A DNA stretch of 64,000 bases from Plumapathes pennacea (GCA_964036295.1 OZ038464.1:6620001-6684000); one strand, 5' to 3'. Shown: positions 10,371-22,256, numbered from the stretch's first letter. Made by a program: numbers and translations. The notes: generated from the letters alone by a model not told the origin.

Positions 10371-11120
10371 GTGAGTAGATATTTTGATTCTTTTAGTTTA
10401 ATAATACATAGTTCTGAGCCTCGAAGCAAGATAACGCAGAGCGTGACATTTGCACTTAAAAGTCGGTGGTTTTGTCGATGGATTCCAACTGACTCCACGT
10501 GGGATCTAAGTGTGCGCAGTTCTTTTTGTTAATTTTGGTCGTACTCAAATGATGTACCGAGCTGCGAACTCTTGAACTGAAACGCCGCCTATCCTACTGT
10601 AGCTTGCCTGGATTTGCAAACTCCTAAACTGAAATATGCAGGCTACTTATTCATACTGTATGTCTTATTAGCGTGAGGTTTGTGTATGGGGAAAGTATTT
10701 GCTCGCCAGGTCTTGGCAGTACAAACCGAGCCGCTTCGGCTTGTGGAGACGTATAGGAATTTCATTTAAAACAGAGGTCATTCCAGATTAATGAGATGAT
10801 AAATGCAGTTTTCATGTAATCATTATACTTTTTAGGAAGAAAAAAAGAAAAAGAAAAAGAAAATAAGATGCTGTTTGAATTCCCTCATCATAACTTCTTG
10901 AGTGAATGAATACAATTTAAGAAACTTTTATCCTTAGAGTTGAAAATTGAATCAAACATTGCATCAAGACCCATCCACCTGACCAAATGCAATGTACTGG
11001 TTTGCTAAAGAATCTACACGTAGAATTCTTAATACGTTTGAGAAATTCTGAATCAAAAATTGTGTGGTGGTGCTTTTTGGAGAGGTGATAAATTCTGAGA
11101 TTACAACTGCTGTAATCTGG
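10371..11120. other. Non-coding stretch, nothing recognised
   Basis: AT-rich sequence, probably an intron of the plus-strand gene that starts at 10344. There is a purine-rich simple stretch (AAGAAAAAGAAAAAG) near 10838-10865. No exon or repeat boundary is visible. Confidence 0.4.
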
Positions 11121-11122
11121 TC

Positions 11123-11528
11123 CCGGGGGGGGGGGGGGGGGGTACACAATAGGAATTTGGGTAGGGGGGTTCCGCTGACTCTATAAAACCCTAACCCTAT
11201 TCAAGACACAAAAATGGAAATTTTGCTACCCTTGACAAAGTGCTCTAATTTGATACCCTGTTCAAGACTAAGTTTAGATAAGTTAGCTTGCATTGCACGC
11301 GTTTCTACTGGAGCATACGAAGAAATCGCGCGAAAATGGTGAGAGCAAAAATGTGGTTGAGAGGGGAGGGCAAGAGGAGAAAATCTTTGGAAAATAACCC
11401 TGTTTAAGACACGAAAATTTAAAATTTGATACCCTGTTTAATACAGAAGACCCTGAAAATGCTACCCTATCGGGCGGAACGTCCCTATATAGGAAATATA
11501 TGGGAGTACCCCCCCCCCCCCCCCCCGG
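11123..11528. mobile_element. Miniature element with poly-G/poly-C inverted ends
   Basis: The left end is CC followed by a long G run and TACACAATAGG. The right end is CCTATATAGG...GAGTACC followed by a long C run and GG, so the ends are inverted repeats built on a homopolymer. The inside repeats ACCCTGTT(C/T)AAGAC. Related pieces lie at 9755-10050 and 3300-3400, with fainter traces at 4655-4820. Confidence 0.6.
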
Positions 11529-11641
11529 AATCTGGTTGCCACCCTTTTTTATAACCATTTTCACTAGAAAGATGTAGCATATCTGTTGGTTGCTACTTTT
11601 CTAGCAACAAATCTACTTATCCAGATCTTTTTACATTTCAG

Positions 11642-11686
11642 GATAGAGCTGACTTCCACAAATTACCCCAAGTCATTAGAAAATAA
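11642..11686 (+). CDS. Possible second exon of the divergent gene
   Basis: Acceptor ATCTTTTTACATTTCAG, then DRADFHKLPQVIRK and TAA. It is in phase with 10344-10370. It is short and not recognised. Confidence 0.25.
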   Translation, partial: DRADFHKLPQVIRK

Positions 11687-11845
11687 TAGCTTGCCAGTTT
11701 TTTTGGTTACCAAATTAATAACATGCGTTCAATAATTTCTGCATTCTGATTGGCTGAGCGCACATCAATTTATCCCAAACAGTGCAAAAAGAGAGCAGAA
11801 ATGTGAAGTTAGTGTGCAAAAATTTGAAAATGAAAATTGCAGACA

Positions 11846-12985
11846 GCAAGCGAGCTTAAAAATACAAATTTTTATTTTTATTTTTTTTATTTTTATTTTT
11901 TTGTCGGTCGAGAATCAGCACACGATGACTGGTTCATATTATCACGTGCTAAGCGATGACGTAATTGACTTCGCTAAACAACTCGAGATGTGGCCAGTGA
12001 ATTGCTCGTTACATGTGTGTAAAAGTTAACTGCATCCCATCAAAACTCCACACCATATGGCTCTGTGGAATATGCACGGATAAACTGGATTTTCGGGAAC
12101 GATTTTGGCTCGCGTTCACCGCGGAAGCTTTGAGAATAGCCGTAAACAAATGTTTGATGGGTACGCTGGGGGATTGCTAATATCTCTGTCGCCGATAAAA
12201 TATTTAATATTTAGCCCCGACGAAACTTTCTGTGGCGACACGAAATACTTTTGGGAAGATAACAGGGCGAAAACAGAAACCAAAGCTACGGTGAGCTTTA
12301 GCCGTAAAACAATGACGCTTTATGCTTTACTCTGTACATGACATATCTGTTGCCTCATAAAATTCTTCTGGGTATCGTACATTGCCTGTTGAAGTGTTTC
12401 TTTCATTCAGTCATGTAACCTTTGTTTCGCAATGGTCATTGAATACCAGAAATGAAAAATACACCGAAATAATTGAGGATTAAGTTTGCAGTCACAAATG
12501 GACTGAACACACTATGAACAAAACCGCAATAATATTGTAACTGATCTCTCGTGTGACATTCCTCGCTTTCAATTTTATATTTGTTACAGAGCACGAATAC
12601 TCGAAAGCCTGATAGAAGAAACGTATTGAGTTAATAAAAGAAAACACATAAGTAGTGAAGCGAAGGCTGGATTAATCGTGGCCTCTGATTAGAAATAAGA
12701 GTCAATGTCAAACTGTCATAATCGATTGTGCATAAAAAGATGTCACGCATTCTCAAAATGCAGGGTCGCTCAACCTTAATGAACCAAAGTGAGTGTTGTA
12801 ATGATAATTTTTAGTTTAATCAAGGTGTCAAAAGAGCAAGGTGTCAAAAGCCAAGTTCTCTATACTGTGTGATATTTTTATGGTGAGAAACTGGAAGTCT
12901 CTCTTGGGAATTCCGCTCTTGTCCCCTACTTTCCATTTTATATTCTGGTCTCGACCCAACTCACGCCGCGAGCTCACTGGCAACG
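11846..12985. mobile_element. Helitron family A, copy 1 (truncated 3' end)
   Basis: Collinear with 17214-18339 over about 1.1 kb (for example CGACGAAACTTTCTGTGGCG and GCTGGATTAATCGTGG). The 5' start differs from the other copies. The 3' end stops at CACTGGCAACG, in the middle of the terminal hairpin, so CCAGTCTAG is missing. Confidence 0.7.
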
Positions 12986-12989
12986 TGAA

Positions 12990-15400
12990 TATACAAGAGC
13001 ACCCAGCGAGAGTAATTCTCAAAATACATTTCCTTGTGCAAATACAACGGATAACTTCCCAAAAAATAGTTCTTTTCCGGTTTTTTTCTGTTGCTGGCAA
13101 ACACAAAGGTGTTCCACATTCCCAGGAAGGCAATTTCCGAATGTCCATTTCCCAGCAGAGCAGTCCCAGAAAAATCTCCCAGCAACTGATCAAAACCACC
13201 TATTTTTTCCAGCCGGAAATAACAAAGTACTGCTTCCAGGCTTTAGAATACATATTTTTCGGCCGCACAAAGCCGTCGAAAGGCAGGCAATGCAAGACTT
13301 AACTTTGCCAGCGGCAATGAGTGCTATTTTACTCAGCCAGCATTGAAGGAAAAACAAAACGCCTGCCAGCACAGGATGCATATTTTGTGAAACAGCTCCG
13401 ATGGGTGCTCCTCCATATATTTGAACAAAACCGCAATGGCAAGTAGTAACATGTCAACAAAAATTTCACGTTACATTCTTGAAACTCAGCCAAAAAAAAG
13501 GCTTCCACACCCTTTACATATGAACATTACCCAATCAAATTATAGTATTTTTTTTTTCTTGCACGTCAATCAAACTCCAAAACCCTAGTGAGGGGGTTCC
13601 TTCTACCAATTGCCATGATACCTACACTTGGCTTTCGGGTGAAAACAATTATATGCTGGGCTCTTAGGCCAGCATAAAAAAGGGTATGTATATGACAAAG
13701 AATTTGGGATGCTAAAGGGTGGCTAAAGGGACGCACTCTTGGAGAATGATCCAACATTTTTGTTAACATCTCAAATAATGATGGTTTAATGCCCAAGACG
13801 GAAAATTCAATCGTTAATAGAGTGCTTTACTGAAACAACAATGGACAACTTATTAAGACACTACAATTCTTACAGCTACAAACACGATAAGAAGTTTTAC
13901 TCCCTCAATTCTGCCTATTGTAAAAAATGTATCAAAACGTAGTTAACTATAATTAACAAAATATCTGTGTTCTTTGGTTCAGGCATGCAAATTCTAAATT
14001 ATGTAAAAGTTACATTTTTCGCTTTGAACATCTAACTTCGCCTATTGCGAAATGAATGTTAAAGCATCTTCATGTTTCTAACACTTACTTTCACCACTGT
14101 TTCTTTCTTTATTTACTATTTTCTACCTAAAGTTCTTATGTACTTGTTTACTCCTAAAATCAGCAATCTTTGCTTTCGCCGTACACATTTTCTCATCGCA
14201 CAGCAATCTTAAACTCGTTTTCAAATTTCTGTCTCCCCGAAGCTACTCCTTAAGCGCGTCTTTCACAGCTGTCCTAAGCTGTAATTTAATGAGGCCGCCC
14301 ATTAGTCGGTGACGTCACAGGTTGTGTTTCACGGAAGAACTGACGACCTTCGGAGAAGACGAGTGTTCACAAGAAGGAAGCTACAATAATAATAAAATGG
14401 AAAAATAGTGATAAGATAAAGGTCACAGGTGCTTTAGACAAAAGCCCTGGAGGCTTTTAATTGTGTATTTGACAGAGTTGGATTTTCTCATCATATGCAA
14501 AATCGAGCTGAAAAGTTTCTAATTACTACACGTTTTTCTCAGTGATTGTCCATTGCCGTGTACTAAAAAAAGAAAGAACCCGTATGTGCATTTACCTTGT
14601 ATATATTTTGTGTAACTATCTCCTTCATAACCTTATTTTTTATATCCTCATGTAAGTAGAACAAGAGCCCCTATGATGTGCTCTAGGGCAATTGTACCCA
14701 AAAATATATTTAAATAAAAATAATAAATGATAAAAATATGTAAAGTTTAACTGAAAATTCCAATACTATCAAATGCTCCCACGCAAAAGTGTTCACTTGG
14801 CGAAATCAAAAGTTCGGCCAGTAAGGACTTTTTTGTTTATGCAATAAACCATTTCCGAGATCCCCGTTTCCTCTGTTTCAAAACGAGGCCCAGTGCTGTG
14901 TGTGATAATTAGTTTTTACTCACATCTATGTTTTATACAAATCAAATTCATTTTCATAAGAAATGTTTACGTGTATAGCCCCTTTTCTCACTCCCGCACA
15001 AAGTAGAAAGTTCCCTTCAGCAACCAAAGATGTCCAGAAGTTACCGCATATTTGCTGTTACGGTCTCATCAAGAAATTTTCCAGCCATGAGTGTAGATTT
15101 ACAACAGTTTCCTATGTCCATGTTACAACAAGTCCTCCTCCCTCACCGTATACCTTATCTACGTTTATACACCCTCTTTAACAATGGATCATCACAAGGG
15201 GCTATATTACGATATTTGCAAAGTAGCGTTTCTCCTAAATTGTACTCGGAACAATCAAATTTGTGGGCATTCCGTAACTTCTAGGTATGAACATATGACT
15301 CCACCTGACTGAGGTGTCAAGATATCTGATAATGTGCGGGCATCTCTAAGATATTTCTACAGTGTGACACGTTGTGTGCATTTTAGTTTTGCTGAATGAG
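12990..15400. other. Non-coding stretch between Helitron A copy 1 and the Roco gene
   Basis: Frames at 12990-13390 contain protein-like runs but no recognisable domain, and they start inside repeat. The remainder (13400-15400) is AT-rich and unremarkable. It may include the 3' flank of the Roco gene. Confidence 0.4.
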
Positions 15401-15405
15401 AGTAA

Positions 15406-15587
15406 GGCTCCGGTCGCACTCGTATCTTTAACGACGTTAATATCGATATTTGCATCATTTGAAGTGCAAACAGCGCTTATCACCAAAAAACACATATCAG
15501 CAAGTTGCTATCACACATTAAAGAAGCCGTTGTATTGGTCTCGATGCTGAGATATTATTGACTAAACTCTCTAGTGCGACCGGGCCC
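15406..15587. mobile_element. 182-bp MITE with TAA target duplication
   Basis: Ends GGCTCCGGTCGCACT / AGTGCGACCGGGCCC are flanked by TAA on both sides (15403-15405 and 15588-15590). A 3-bp TWA-type duplication and GGSCC(N)GG ends fit PIF/Harbinger-like miniature elements. It lies just downstream of the Roco stop codon. Confidence 0.7.
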
Positions 15588-15708
15588 TAAGACAGTGATG
15601 AATTGTAGCCGCCGAATGAGACTCAGATAAAGGGAAGAAATTGGTTAGCAAGTATTCAAGTGTTCATCAAATTATCACTACTTGACTTACTACCCTACGA
15701 CAAGCTCG

Positions 15709-16019
15709 CTAAACTAGATGACAAATAGAGACTGAAGTCACCTGTTGACCGCAGTACTGTTCGGCAAGGCGGCCCAGATCCTCATCTTCGAGAGCCCGTG
15801 CCAGTTGACTGTAAGTGGAGGTGCTGCCCATGTCACGCCATGCTCTCAGGACTTCAAACGCCTTTTGTCTGGGTGAAGGCCACTGAACATTATTAATCAT
15901 AATGTTCTGTAATGTTCCTTCCTCCACGCCCAGTTGCCTCCCCAAAAATTCCCAGCAGCCAGTAATCTCTCGTGACAAACGGTTGAGTTCCACTAGGCCT
16001 GGTACATCGTTGGCTGCCG
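15709..16019 (-). CDS. Death-domain exon, with stop codon
   Basis: Acceptor ATTTTGTAG; the carried G plus CG makes Ala. The translation has helices typical of a death domain: LVELNRLSREITGCWEFLGR, then LGVEEGTLQNIM, PSPRQKAFEVLRAWRDM and YSQLARALEDEDLGRLAEQY. It ends QVTSVSICHLV and stop at 15709. The Trp and the R-A-W-R core match the family. Confidence 0.88.
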
Positions 16020-17118
16020 CTACAAAATCATTACCGTAGGGTCGGCAGAGAAATGGTCAAATGTAAAATCACTATACAGCAAGTAGTTATCATTGCATAA
16101 TAGAGTTCGTTATCGCACTGAACGACGTACGCTAACAAAGTAGGAGCTTGAGAATGCTGACATGGTTCAACTGGTTTATCGCACTGTGACTGGTATCGAA
16201 CGACTCAAGGTATTAGAACTGGCAACAGTAGGCAATTTGCTTAAAATTGGCTGATTATAGAAAGAAAAGATGTTTATCAAGATAATGTAGGGTTTATAAA
16301 ACCGCACCCCTTTATTTCTCCTTTAGCAAACCATAGATTAATATGAACAATTTTCTTTCGCCGAAAATAACAAACGTGCGTGCGTTCTCAAGGGTACCGC
16401 AGGACAGGGGAACAATACCTGACTGTGGGCTCAGTCTGACATCCAGTCGCTCCTGCTCCACTTCTTCTCCAATCTGCGCAAGTGATAGTGGGATAGTTAC
16501 AGTCACTTTAAATAGTTAATGTCTAAAATAAATATACACACACTTTACAACGTGTACAAAGTACACAGACACAAGTTAGACACAGACACACTAATTTTTG
16601 TTAGCCGTTACGATGTAAACAAGTGTAACAAACCTTGCCGTCTAACTCTGCAAACCAAGGTGTGAACTTCTTTCTGGATATGGTTGCATCAGTGGCATCT
16701 TCTGACGCACAACAAACCAGGGTTTTCGGGCCATGGACAAGCTCATCTTCAGTGACGTAATGAAGACACTGATCCCGCGTACAACGTGCAGCACGATGTA
16801 GATCACAGACACCACTGCGGACCCCGCCCCTTGAACAAACGGGGCACTTAAAACAGAGGGTGTAACTCATGAGCTTCATCCAGAGATGTTCCTCTTGCAT
16901 TTCTTCCAACGCAGGCTTTACAAAAGCAAGCACAGCTTGGCAGAAAGTTGCCAAACTCCTGGCCATAAGCAGAACAGGGTTTAGTGATACAGGCTAGGAA
17001 AACATCAGATATCTTAATTCATTTTCAGTATTATAAGTTAAAATTATTGTTATGAACAACATTTCAACTGGCGAGTAGTTATAAATTGCTCTCGCCTAAG
17101 CCGAACGACTTAAATGAA

Positions 17119-17149
<31 letters not shown>

Positions 17150-20100
17150 CAAAAGGTATTAGCGACATATACAACCGTTTGTGAACAATTCATTGTTCAC
17201 AAACAATTCATTATTGCTCGCGGGGGCCTGGACCCCAAGCAAGCTTAAAAGCGCAAATTTTTCTTTTTCTCTTTTTTGTTGGTCGAGAATCAGCACACGG
17301 TGATTGGTTCATATTATCACGTTCAAAGTGATGACGTAATTGACTTCGCTAAATAACTCGAGATGTGGCCAGTGAATTGCTCGTTACTTGCATGTAAAAG
17401 TTAACTGCATCCCATCCAAACTAAACACCATTTGGCTCTGTGGAATATGCACGGATAAACTGGATTTTTCGGGAACGATTTTGGCTCGCGTTCACTGCGG
17501 AAGCTTTGAGAATAGCCGTAGGATTGCTAATATCTCTGTCGCCGATAAATATTTAGTCCCGACGAAACTTTCTGTGGCGACACGAAATACTTTTGGGAAG
17601 ATAACAGGGCGAAAACAGAAACCAAAGCTACGGTGAGCTTTAGCCGTAAAACAATGACGCTTTATGCTTTACTCTGTACATGACATCTTTTGCCTCATAA
17701 AATTCTTCTGCGTATCGTACATTGCCTGTTGAAGTGTTTCTTTCATTCGATCATGTAGCCTTTGTTTCGCAATGGTCATTGAATACCAGAAATGAAAAAT
17801 ACACCGAAATAATTCTGAGGATTGAGTTTGCAGTCGCAAATGGACTGAACAACACTGTGAACAAAACCACAATAATATTGTACACATCTCTCGCGTGAAA
17901 TTCCTCGCTTTCAATTTTATATTTGTTACAGAGCACGAATACTCGAAAGCCTGATAGAAGAAACGTATTGAGTTGATAAAAGAAAACACATAAGTAGTGA
18001 AGCGAAGGCTGGATTAATCGTGGCCTCTGATTAGAAATAAGAGTCAAAGTCAAACTGTCATAATCGATTGTGCATATAAAGATGTCACGTATTCTCAAAA
18101 TGCAGGGTCGCTCAACCTTTAAGAAGCAAGTGTATGAGTGTTGTAATAATAATTTTTAGTTTAATCAAGGTGTCAAAAAAGCAAGGTGTCAAAAGCCAAG
18201 TTCTCTATACTATGTGATATTTTTATGGTGAGAAACTGGAAGTCTCTCTTGGGAGTTCCGCTCTTGTCCCCTACTTTCCATTTTATATTCTGGTCTCGAC
18301 CCAACTCACGCCGCGAGCTCACTGGCAACGCCAGTCTAGTTATAACTTTAAATTACAATTTTTCAACCGGCAAGTAGTTATAAACGGCTCGCATAATCCG
18401 AAAGAAAAAAAAAAAAATTCAAATGACATAGAAACAAATTATATTTAGTTTAAAATGTTACATGCAAATAAGGGAGTGCACAAAAATGTTACAGTATCTA
18501 GCATACAACAAGTTCAATTTCCACATTCCTTCAGTATCTACTAAAACACATTACAGTGGACTGACGGTGAAAAACAAATGGTATTTAGTGAGATATACAA
18601 CCGATTGTGGTCACTAAGTATAATTCCATTACGATCAACTGCTGCCAAGGCCACTGATGGCCGATTACCTTTCGTGTGCCAAGCGATCAGCATCACTCGT
18701 TTCCACGATCTTCTCTCCTCTGATCACACTCACAGAGATCACGTTCAGTCCTCTGGCCAGGATCACTTGGTAAGCTCCATCTGTGCCCAAGAAGAAGCGC
18801 GCGTAGTTCTTACATAACTTGGGTTGCTTCCTGACAGACCATTCCTCTGAACACCAATTTACACAGCGCGTGACCAGACGTGGAAACAGTCCAACAGGGA
18901 GGTACTGATTTGCAAACCGCACAATAAGAGCAGGAACCTCGGCTGATGAAATTAAATCCAGGATCTTAGAGTCCGCTTCAGACATCAGCATAGAAGGCAC
19001 CAAATACACCTGAAAACATGAGAATTGTGACGCTTGTATAAACCGACTAAAAGCTCACCGCTATTCGAACACATGTTTCGCAAATTGACGGTTGTCAAGT
19101 GTATTTCTGTTAGCCAATTCTGAAGTATAAATTGTAAATATTTGTCTTTCTGTAAAACATAAAATTATGATTAATAATATTCATCACCCTTTCTGTTTTA
19201 ATGCTGACCACAATAGGTGTGAAGGAACGTCGATGTAAAGGAAAAAAACAATGTGCTCAAGAGAAGACATGCACTTGTCTGATTCTTTGTGCGTGCATGG
19301 GTGAGAAATTGTGTGCGCGTTACCCGGGTGTGCGTGTTTGTGTGTGATTAACAAGAGGAGAAGGGTGTTAGTACAGTACCTCTGATCCATCTGGTTGGAC
19401 CCACCGACAAGTCAGGCTAAACTTCTCCAGCATAAGCAGGAGGCTAGTGACTGTCTCCTTTGATGGGACGAGGTCTTTCCACACGTGCTTCGCCAACTCA
19501 AGACGCAAGACGCCTTCGTTTTCCAATTCCTCCCAATATTTCTTGAATGCTCTCTCTTGACATTCCAACGGCTGGACAGTGATCACCTTCTTGAAAACAT
19601 CAATCAACCACTGGTGATCCAGCACTACAAGTCGGTCTAGCTCTGGCGGTTTACTGAAATGCAGTACTGCGTGGCGGTCATTTAGGAAGTTTATCACTGT
19701 TCTGAAGTCGTTCTCTTCTTCTACCTCAAAAACGGCCTGTGCTTTCTTTCTGACAATGTCGAGAGTTGTGAAGCTTGTGCCATCAGCTTTCAGGCTCTTC
19801 AAAGATTTCTCAAGGCGCAACCACCTTTAAATAAAATCACGTTGAAATCATAAGTGGTTTCCTTTCGTATTATTTCAGACAAAATTCTGAGTGTCTGGCC
19901 ATTGACGACCTACTTAAAAATAATTATGTAGTAAATTATAGATTACTGTGCAAATAGGCCATTTGCGAGACGCCTGTATTATCTGTTTTAAAACGAGGCC
20001 TACTAAGGAACGTTTCTTCTGAAAATAATTTTGATTTGCGTAAAAACAAAAAAAAAATTTTTTATGAGAAATGATTTGCACTGGACGTATTGACGGCGGC

Positions 20101-21576
20101 CTTTCTAAGAGTCACTCGCTCGCTCTTAGGCCTGTTTCAAATGTCGAACTTCTCATAGCTGCAACGTTTCTCAAAGTTTTATAGGAATCGCATTAAAGCC
20201 AAAAAAGTTATGATCCAAAGTTTGTAATGAATGAGTGCGTCCGATAAAACACCGTTGTCACCTTAAATAGTGCGCCCCGAGTTAAAGTAATCGTCACAAA
20301 ACAAGTCCGACTACAACAGCAACAGCAACAGCAACAGCGACAGTGAAAGCAAACAAGGCAAGAAACACAGCAAGAACTTACCTGACAGGAAATAGTTCCT
20401 TCATATGAGGCAACTCCCGTGCTGTTTCAAGTACTTCAGGCCGCAGTTTCTTGATCCCCTCATCTTCACCCTCCTGGCTTCCAGATCGCGTGTTGTTCAC
20501 TGTGAAGACTTTACCCACAACGTGCTCCTCGTACGACTTGCCTTTCAAGTCAGACATGATTTCCATGGCAACTTTCCTTGGTCTGCTGCACTTGTCAGCG
20601 TGGGTGCCCACAAGAAAAACTGGTGGGCTTTTTGGCGGTAGATGCTCCGACTCATTACTTGGGGTTCTTGAATGAGAACTGAACGCATGAATTGATGAAA
20701 GCCAATAATGGATGTAATCCATATTTGTGGTTTCGCATTTGTCGTCTGTCAGCAACCGTTCATACATGTCATGCTTCACAAGAGGAACTGCCTTAGCATC
20801 AAGTTCTTTGCTGAGGTCATAAGTCAAGATATAGATAGCTATTCTTGACAGGAAGAGTACATGGGTGGTGTAAAACACTGATTGACCAGCAAAGTCCCAC
20901 AGAACAAGTTCAACGTCATCATCAGTTTCTGTGATTTCATCTTTCCGTAGTAATTCCAATATGTCCTCTGGGACAATAGATACTCCCTCTGAATCATCAG
21001 TTTCTGTAATTTCATCTTTCCGTAGTAATTCCAATATGTCCTCTGGGACATTAGATACTCCCTCTGGACGGCTTTTTGACACAGGAGCTTTTTCTGGGCG
21101 GCTTTTTTGAGGAACTCGGTCTGCACTTGCGTCTGTGCGTTTATCAGCAACAGATACAATCTGCTTAGTGTTCGAACTTGTTGTAGATCCTCTTTTATAC
21201 ACGCTGTCTTGGCCAGTGTCTTTGACTTCTTTTTCCCGAGGGATTTTCAGGAGCATATCTTTCATGAGCCTTGCAGTACTACGTTCAAACTTGTTTTCTG
21301 ATGCTGTCTTCACTCCAGCGAATTCCTCACTTTCTTCAGGTCTCCAAACTTCAGTTGTTATGTGACACAATACTGGATCAACTTCAATCCCCACGGTACT
21401 GTCTTCATCGGGATTAAACCTTTCCCCTTTTAGAGACTTCTTCAAGCTGGTTTTTCCAGATCTCTCCTGACCGACAATCATGACTGGTACGCGGCGGTCG
21501 TGCGTTTCGCCGTCTTGGAGTGCTTTCCGGTAAGCTCTGAGAGCTTCAGGACCACGAGTCAGAATCTCAATGGGAA
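15709..21576 (-). CDS. Roco protein: Roc GTPase-COR-death domain (5' partial)
   Basis: Six minus-strand exons join in phase: 20382-21576, 19380-19824, 18669-19009, 16634-16958, 16419-16473 and 15709-16019, totalling 2672 nt to a TAG at 15709. The Roc domain shows a P-loop (GQERSGKTS), a G3 motif (WDFAGQ) and a THAD motif in the NKxD position. COR follows (WLRLEKSLK; VVLDHQWLIDVFKKV). Then come a Cys-rich stretch (CPVC...CDLH) and a C-terminal death domain. Roco proteins are GTP-regulated signalling scaffolds, and a death domain suggests coupling to apoptosis or innate-immune adaptors, as in DAPK1-like and MFHAS1-like families; that role is inference. No kinase domain is visible. The N-terminus must include at least one more exon, because exon 20382-21576 starts mid-codon. 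Ankyrin exons upstream are the likely source. Confidence 0.88.
16419..16473 (-). CDS. Linker exon of the Roco gene
   Basis: A 55-nt exon (acceptor CTTGCGCAG, donor TCAG|GTATTG) encoding IGEEVEQERLDVRLSPQS. It starts in phase 0 and leaves one base, exactly fitting both neighbours. Confidence 0.75.
16634..16958 (-). CDS. Cys-rich exon of the Roco gene
   Basis: 325 nt. The best acceptor is TTCTGCTTATGGCCAG, giving AG+G = Arg in phase with the preceding exon. The donor is AAG|GTTTGT. The exon holds a helix (ATFCQAVLAFVKPALEEM), then a Cys/His cluster (FKCPVC, CDLHRAARCTRDQC) that may bind zinc, and KKFTPWFAELDGK. The acceptor is weaker than the others in the gene. Confidence 0.75.
17105..17156. 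repeat. AAAAC microsatellite
   Basis: About eight AAAAC units after a short A run, in a Roco intron. Confidence 0.85.
17214..18339. mobile_element. Helitron family A, copy 2
   Basis: Starts A|TTGCTCGCGGG and ends ACTGGCAACGCCAGTCTAG|T. The end is a perfect 6-bp hairpin (ACTGGC/GCCAGT) directly followed by CTAG, as in Helitron 3' termini. No Rep/helicase is encoded. It sits in a Roco intron, and related flanking sequence recurs on both sides (17055-17130 and 18355-18415). Confidence 0.78.
18669..19009 (-). CDS. COR C-terminal exon of the Roco gene
   Basis: 341 nt, acceptor CATGTTTTCAG, donor GAAAG|GTAATC. It reads VYLVPSMLMSEADS, then VPALIVRFANQYLPVGLFPR, RFFLGTDGAYQVILARGLNV and VIRGEKIVETSD. 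The YLVPSML and LPVGLFPRL words are typical of the second half of COR domains. Confidence 0.85.
19380..19824 (-). CDS. COR domain exon of the Roco gene
   Basis: 445 nt, starting with the base that completes Arg in PVR|WLRLEKSLK and ending at GGATCAGAG|GTACTG. It contains FLNDRHAVLHFSKPPELDRL and VVLDHQWLIDVFKKVITVQP, hallmark COR segments, and ends LLLMLEKFSLTCRWVQPDGS. The COR domain mediates dimerisation in this family. Confidence 0.88.
20311..20342. repeat. Short CAGCAA repeat
   Basis: About five ACAGCA units in the intron just downstream of the Roc exon donor. Non-coding. Confidence 0.7.
20382..21576 (-). CDS. Roc GTPase exon
   Basis: 1195 nt with carry-over bases at both ends. The P-loop GQERSGKTS is at residues 36-44 of this exon, WDFAGQ near 225-230 and VGTHADK near 325. 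A charged insertion between P-loop and G3 includes two tandem copies of a 25-residue unit (see 20919-21068). A final helix leads to LFPV and the COR exon. The Roc fold and motif order are intact, so GTP binding is expected. Confidence 0.9.
20919..21068 (-). repeat. In-frame tandem duplication of 75 bp inside the Roc domain
   Basis: Two adjacent 75-bp units encode EGVS(N/I)VPEDILELLRKDE and ITETDD. They differ by only a few bases, so the duplication is recent or being homogenised. It adds an acidic helix to the loop between the P-loop and G3. Confidence 0.85.
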
Positions 21577-22256
21577 CTGTAAAATGCAAGCAAATCAGTT
21601 ATTCACAACATTCTGTCCAATATTTTTTAATCACATGAACGCATCCTACCAACGTAAAAAGTTACCGCATAACCCAGATGACATTCTTTTACTATAAACC
21701 AAGATATTCCCTTCGTCTTTGTTACAGCTCCTTCACACGTGCACTCTCTACTTTATGTCGACAACTAGAAAACACTAAAAGCAAAGGAATTAAAGTATAC
21801 ACACCAGTGAATGCTAGTACTGACATTAATCCATTCGAGTGATGCTTGTGCGAGTGCATTATCTCTAAGTTTGTCATAATTATGAAACGTAAACTGTCGC
21901 AGCTAATTATCTGGTCTCGACGAAAGTTTCTGTGGCGACACGGAATACCTCTGGGAAGATAGTAGGCCGAAAAACATAAAGGAGCGTAAACATTTTGCCG
22001 TAGACACCAACGCTTTGATGAACTACCGTAAACTAGGAATTCTCCAAGAGAAGTGAAGTGCTGCCTCTCATAAGACTCTTAATTAGCTAAAGTCACAAAA
22101 TGTATGGAACAGGACAATAACAACTCGCAATTACTTGAGCTTTATTTGAACAAACACTTGTCATCAGATGCAGCCGGTATTTTACCTGAGTTGGCTTAGT
22201 ACAGAAAATGATATGTGCATGTATAAAGCACTGACGTAATGCACTTGACATTATCA
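21577..22256. other. Intron upstream of the Roc exon
   Basis: No exon seen. At 21900-21985 there is a diverged fragment of Helitron family A (CGACGAAAGTTTCTGTGGCG). Confidence 0.5.

Noticed and set aside
12841-13302. 153-codon plus-strand frame
   Set aside because: It begins inside Helitron A sequence that recurs at 18186 and 24230 and runs out into unrelated DNA, with no domain-like content.
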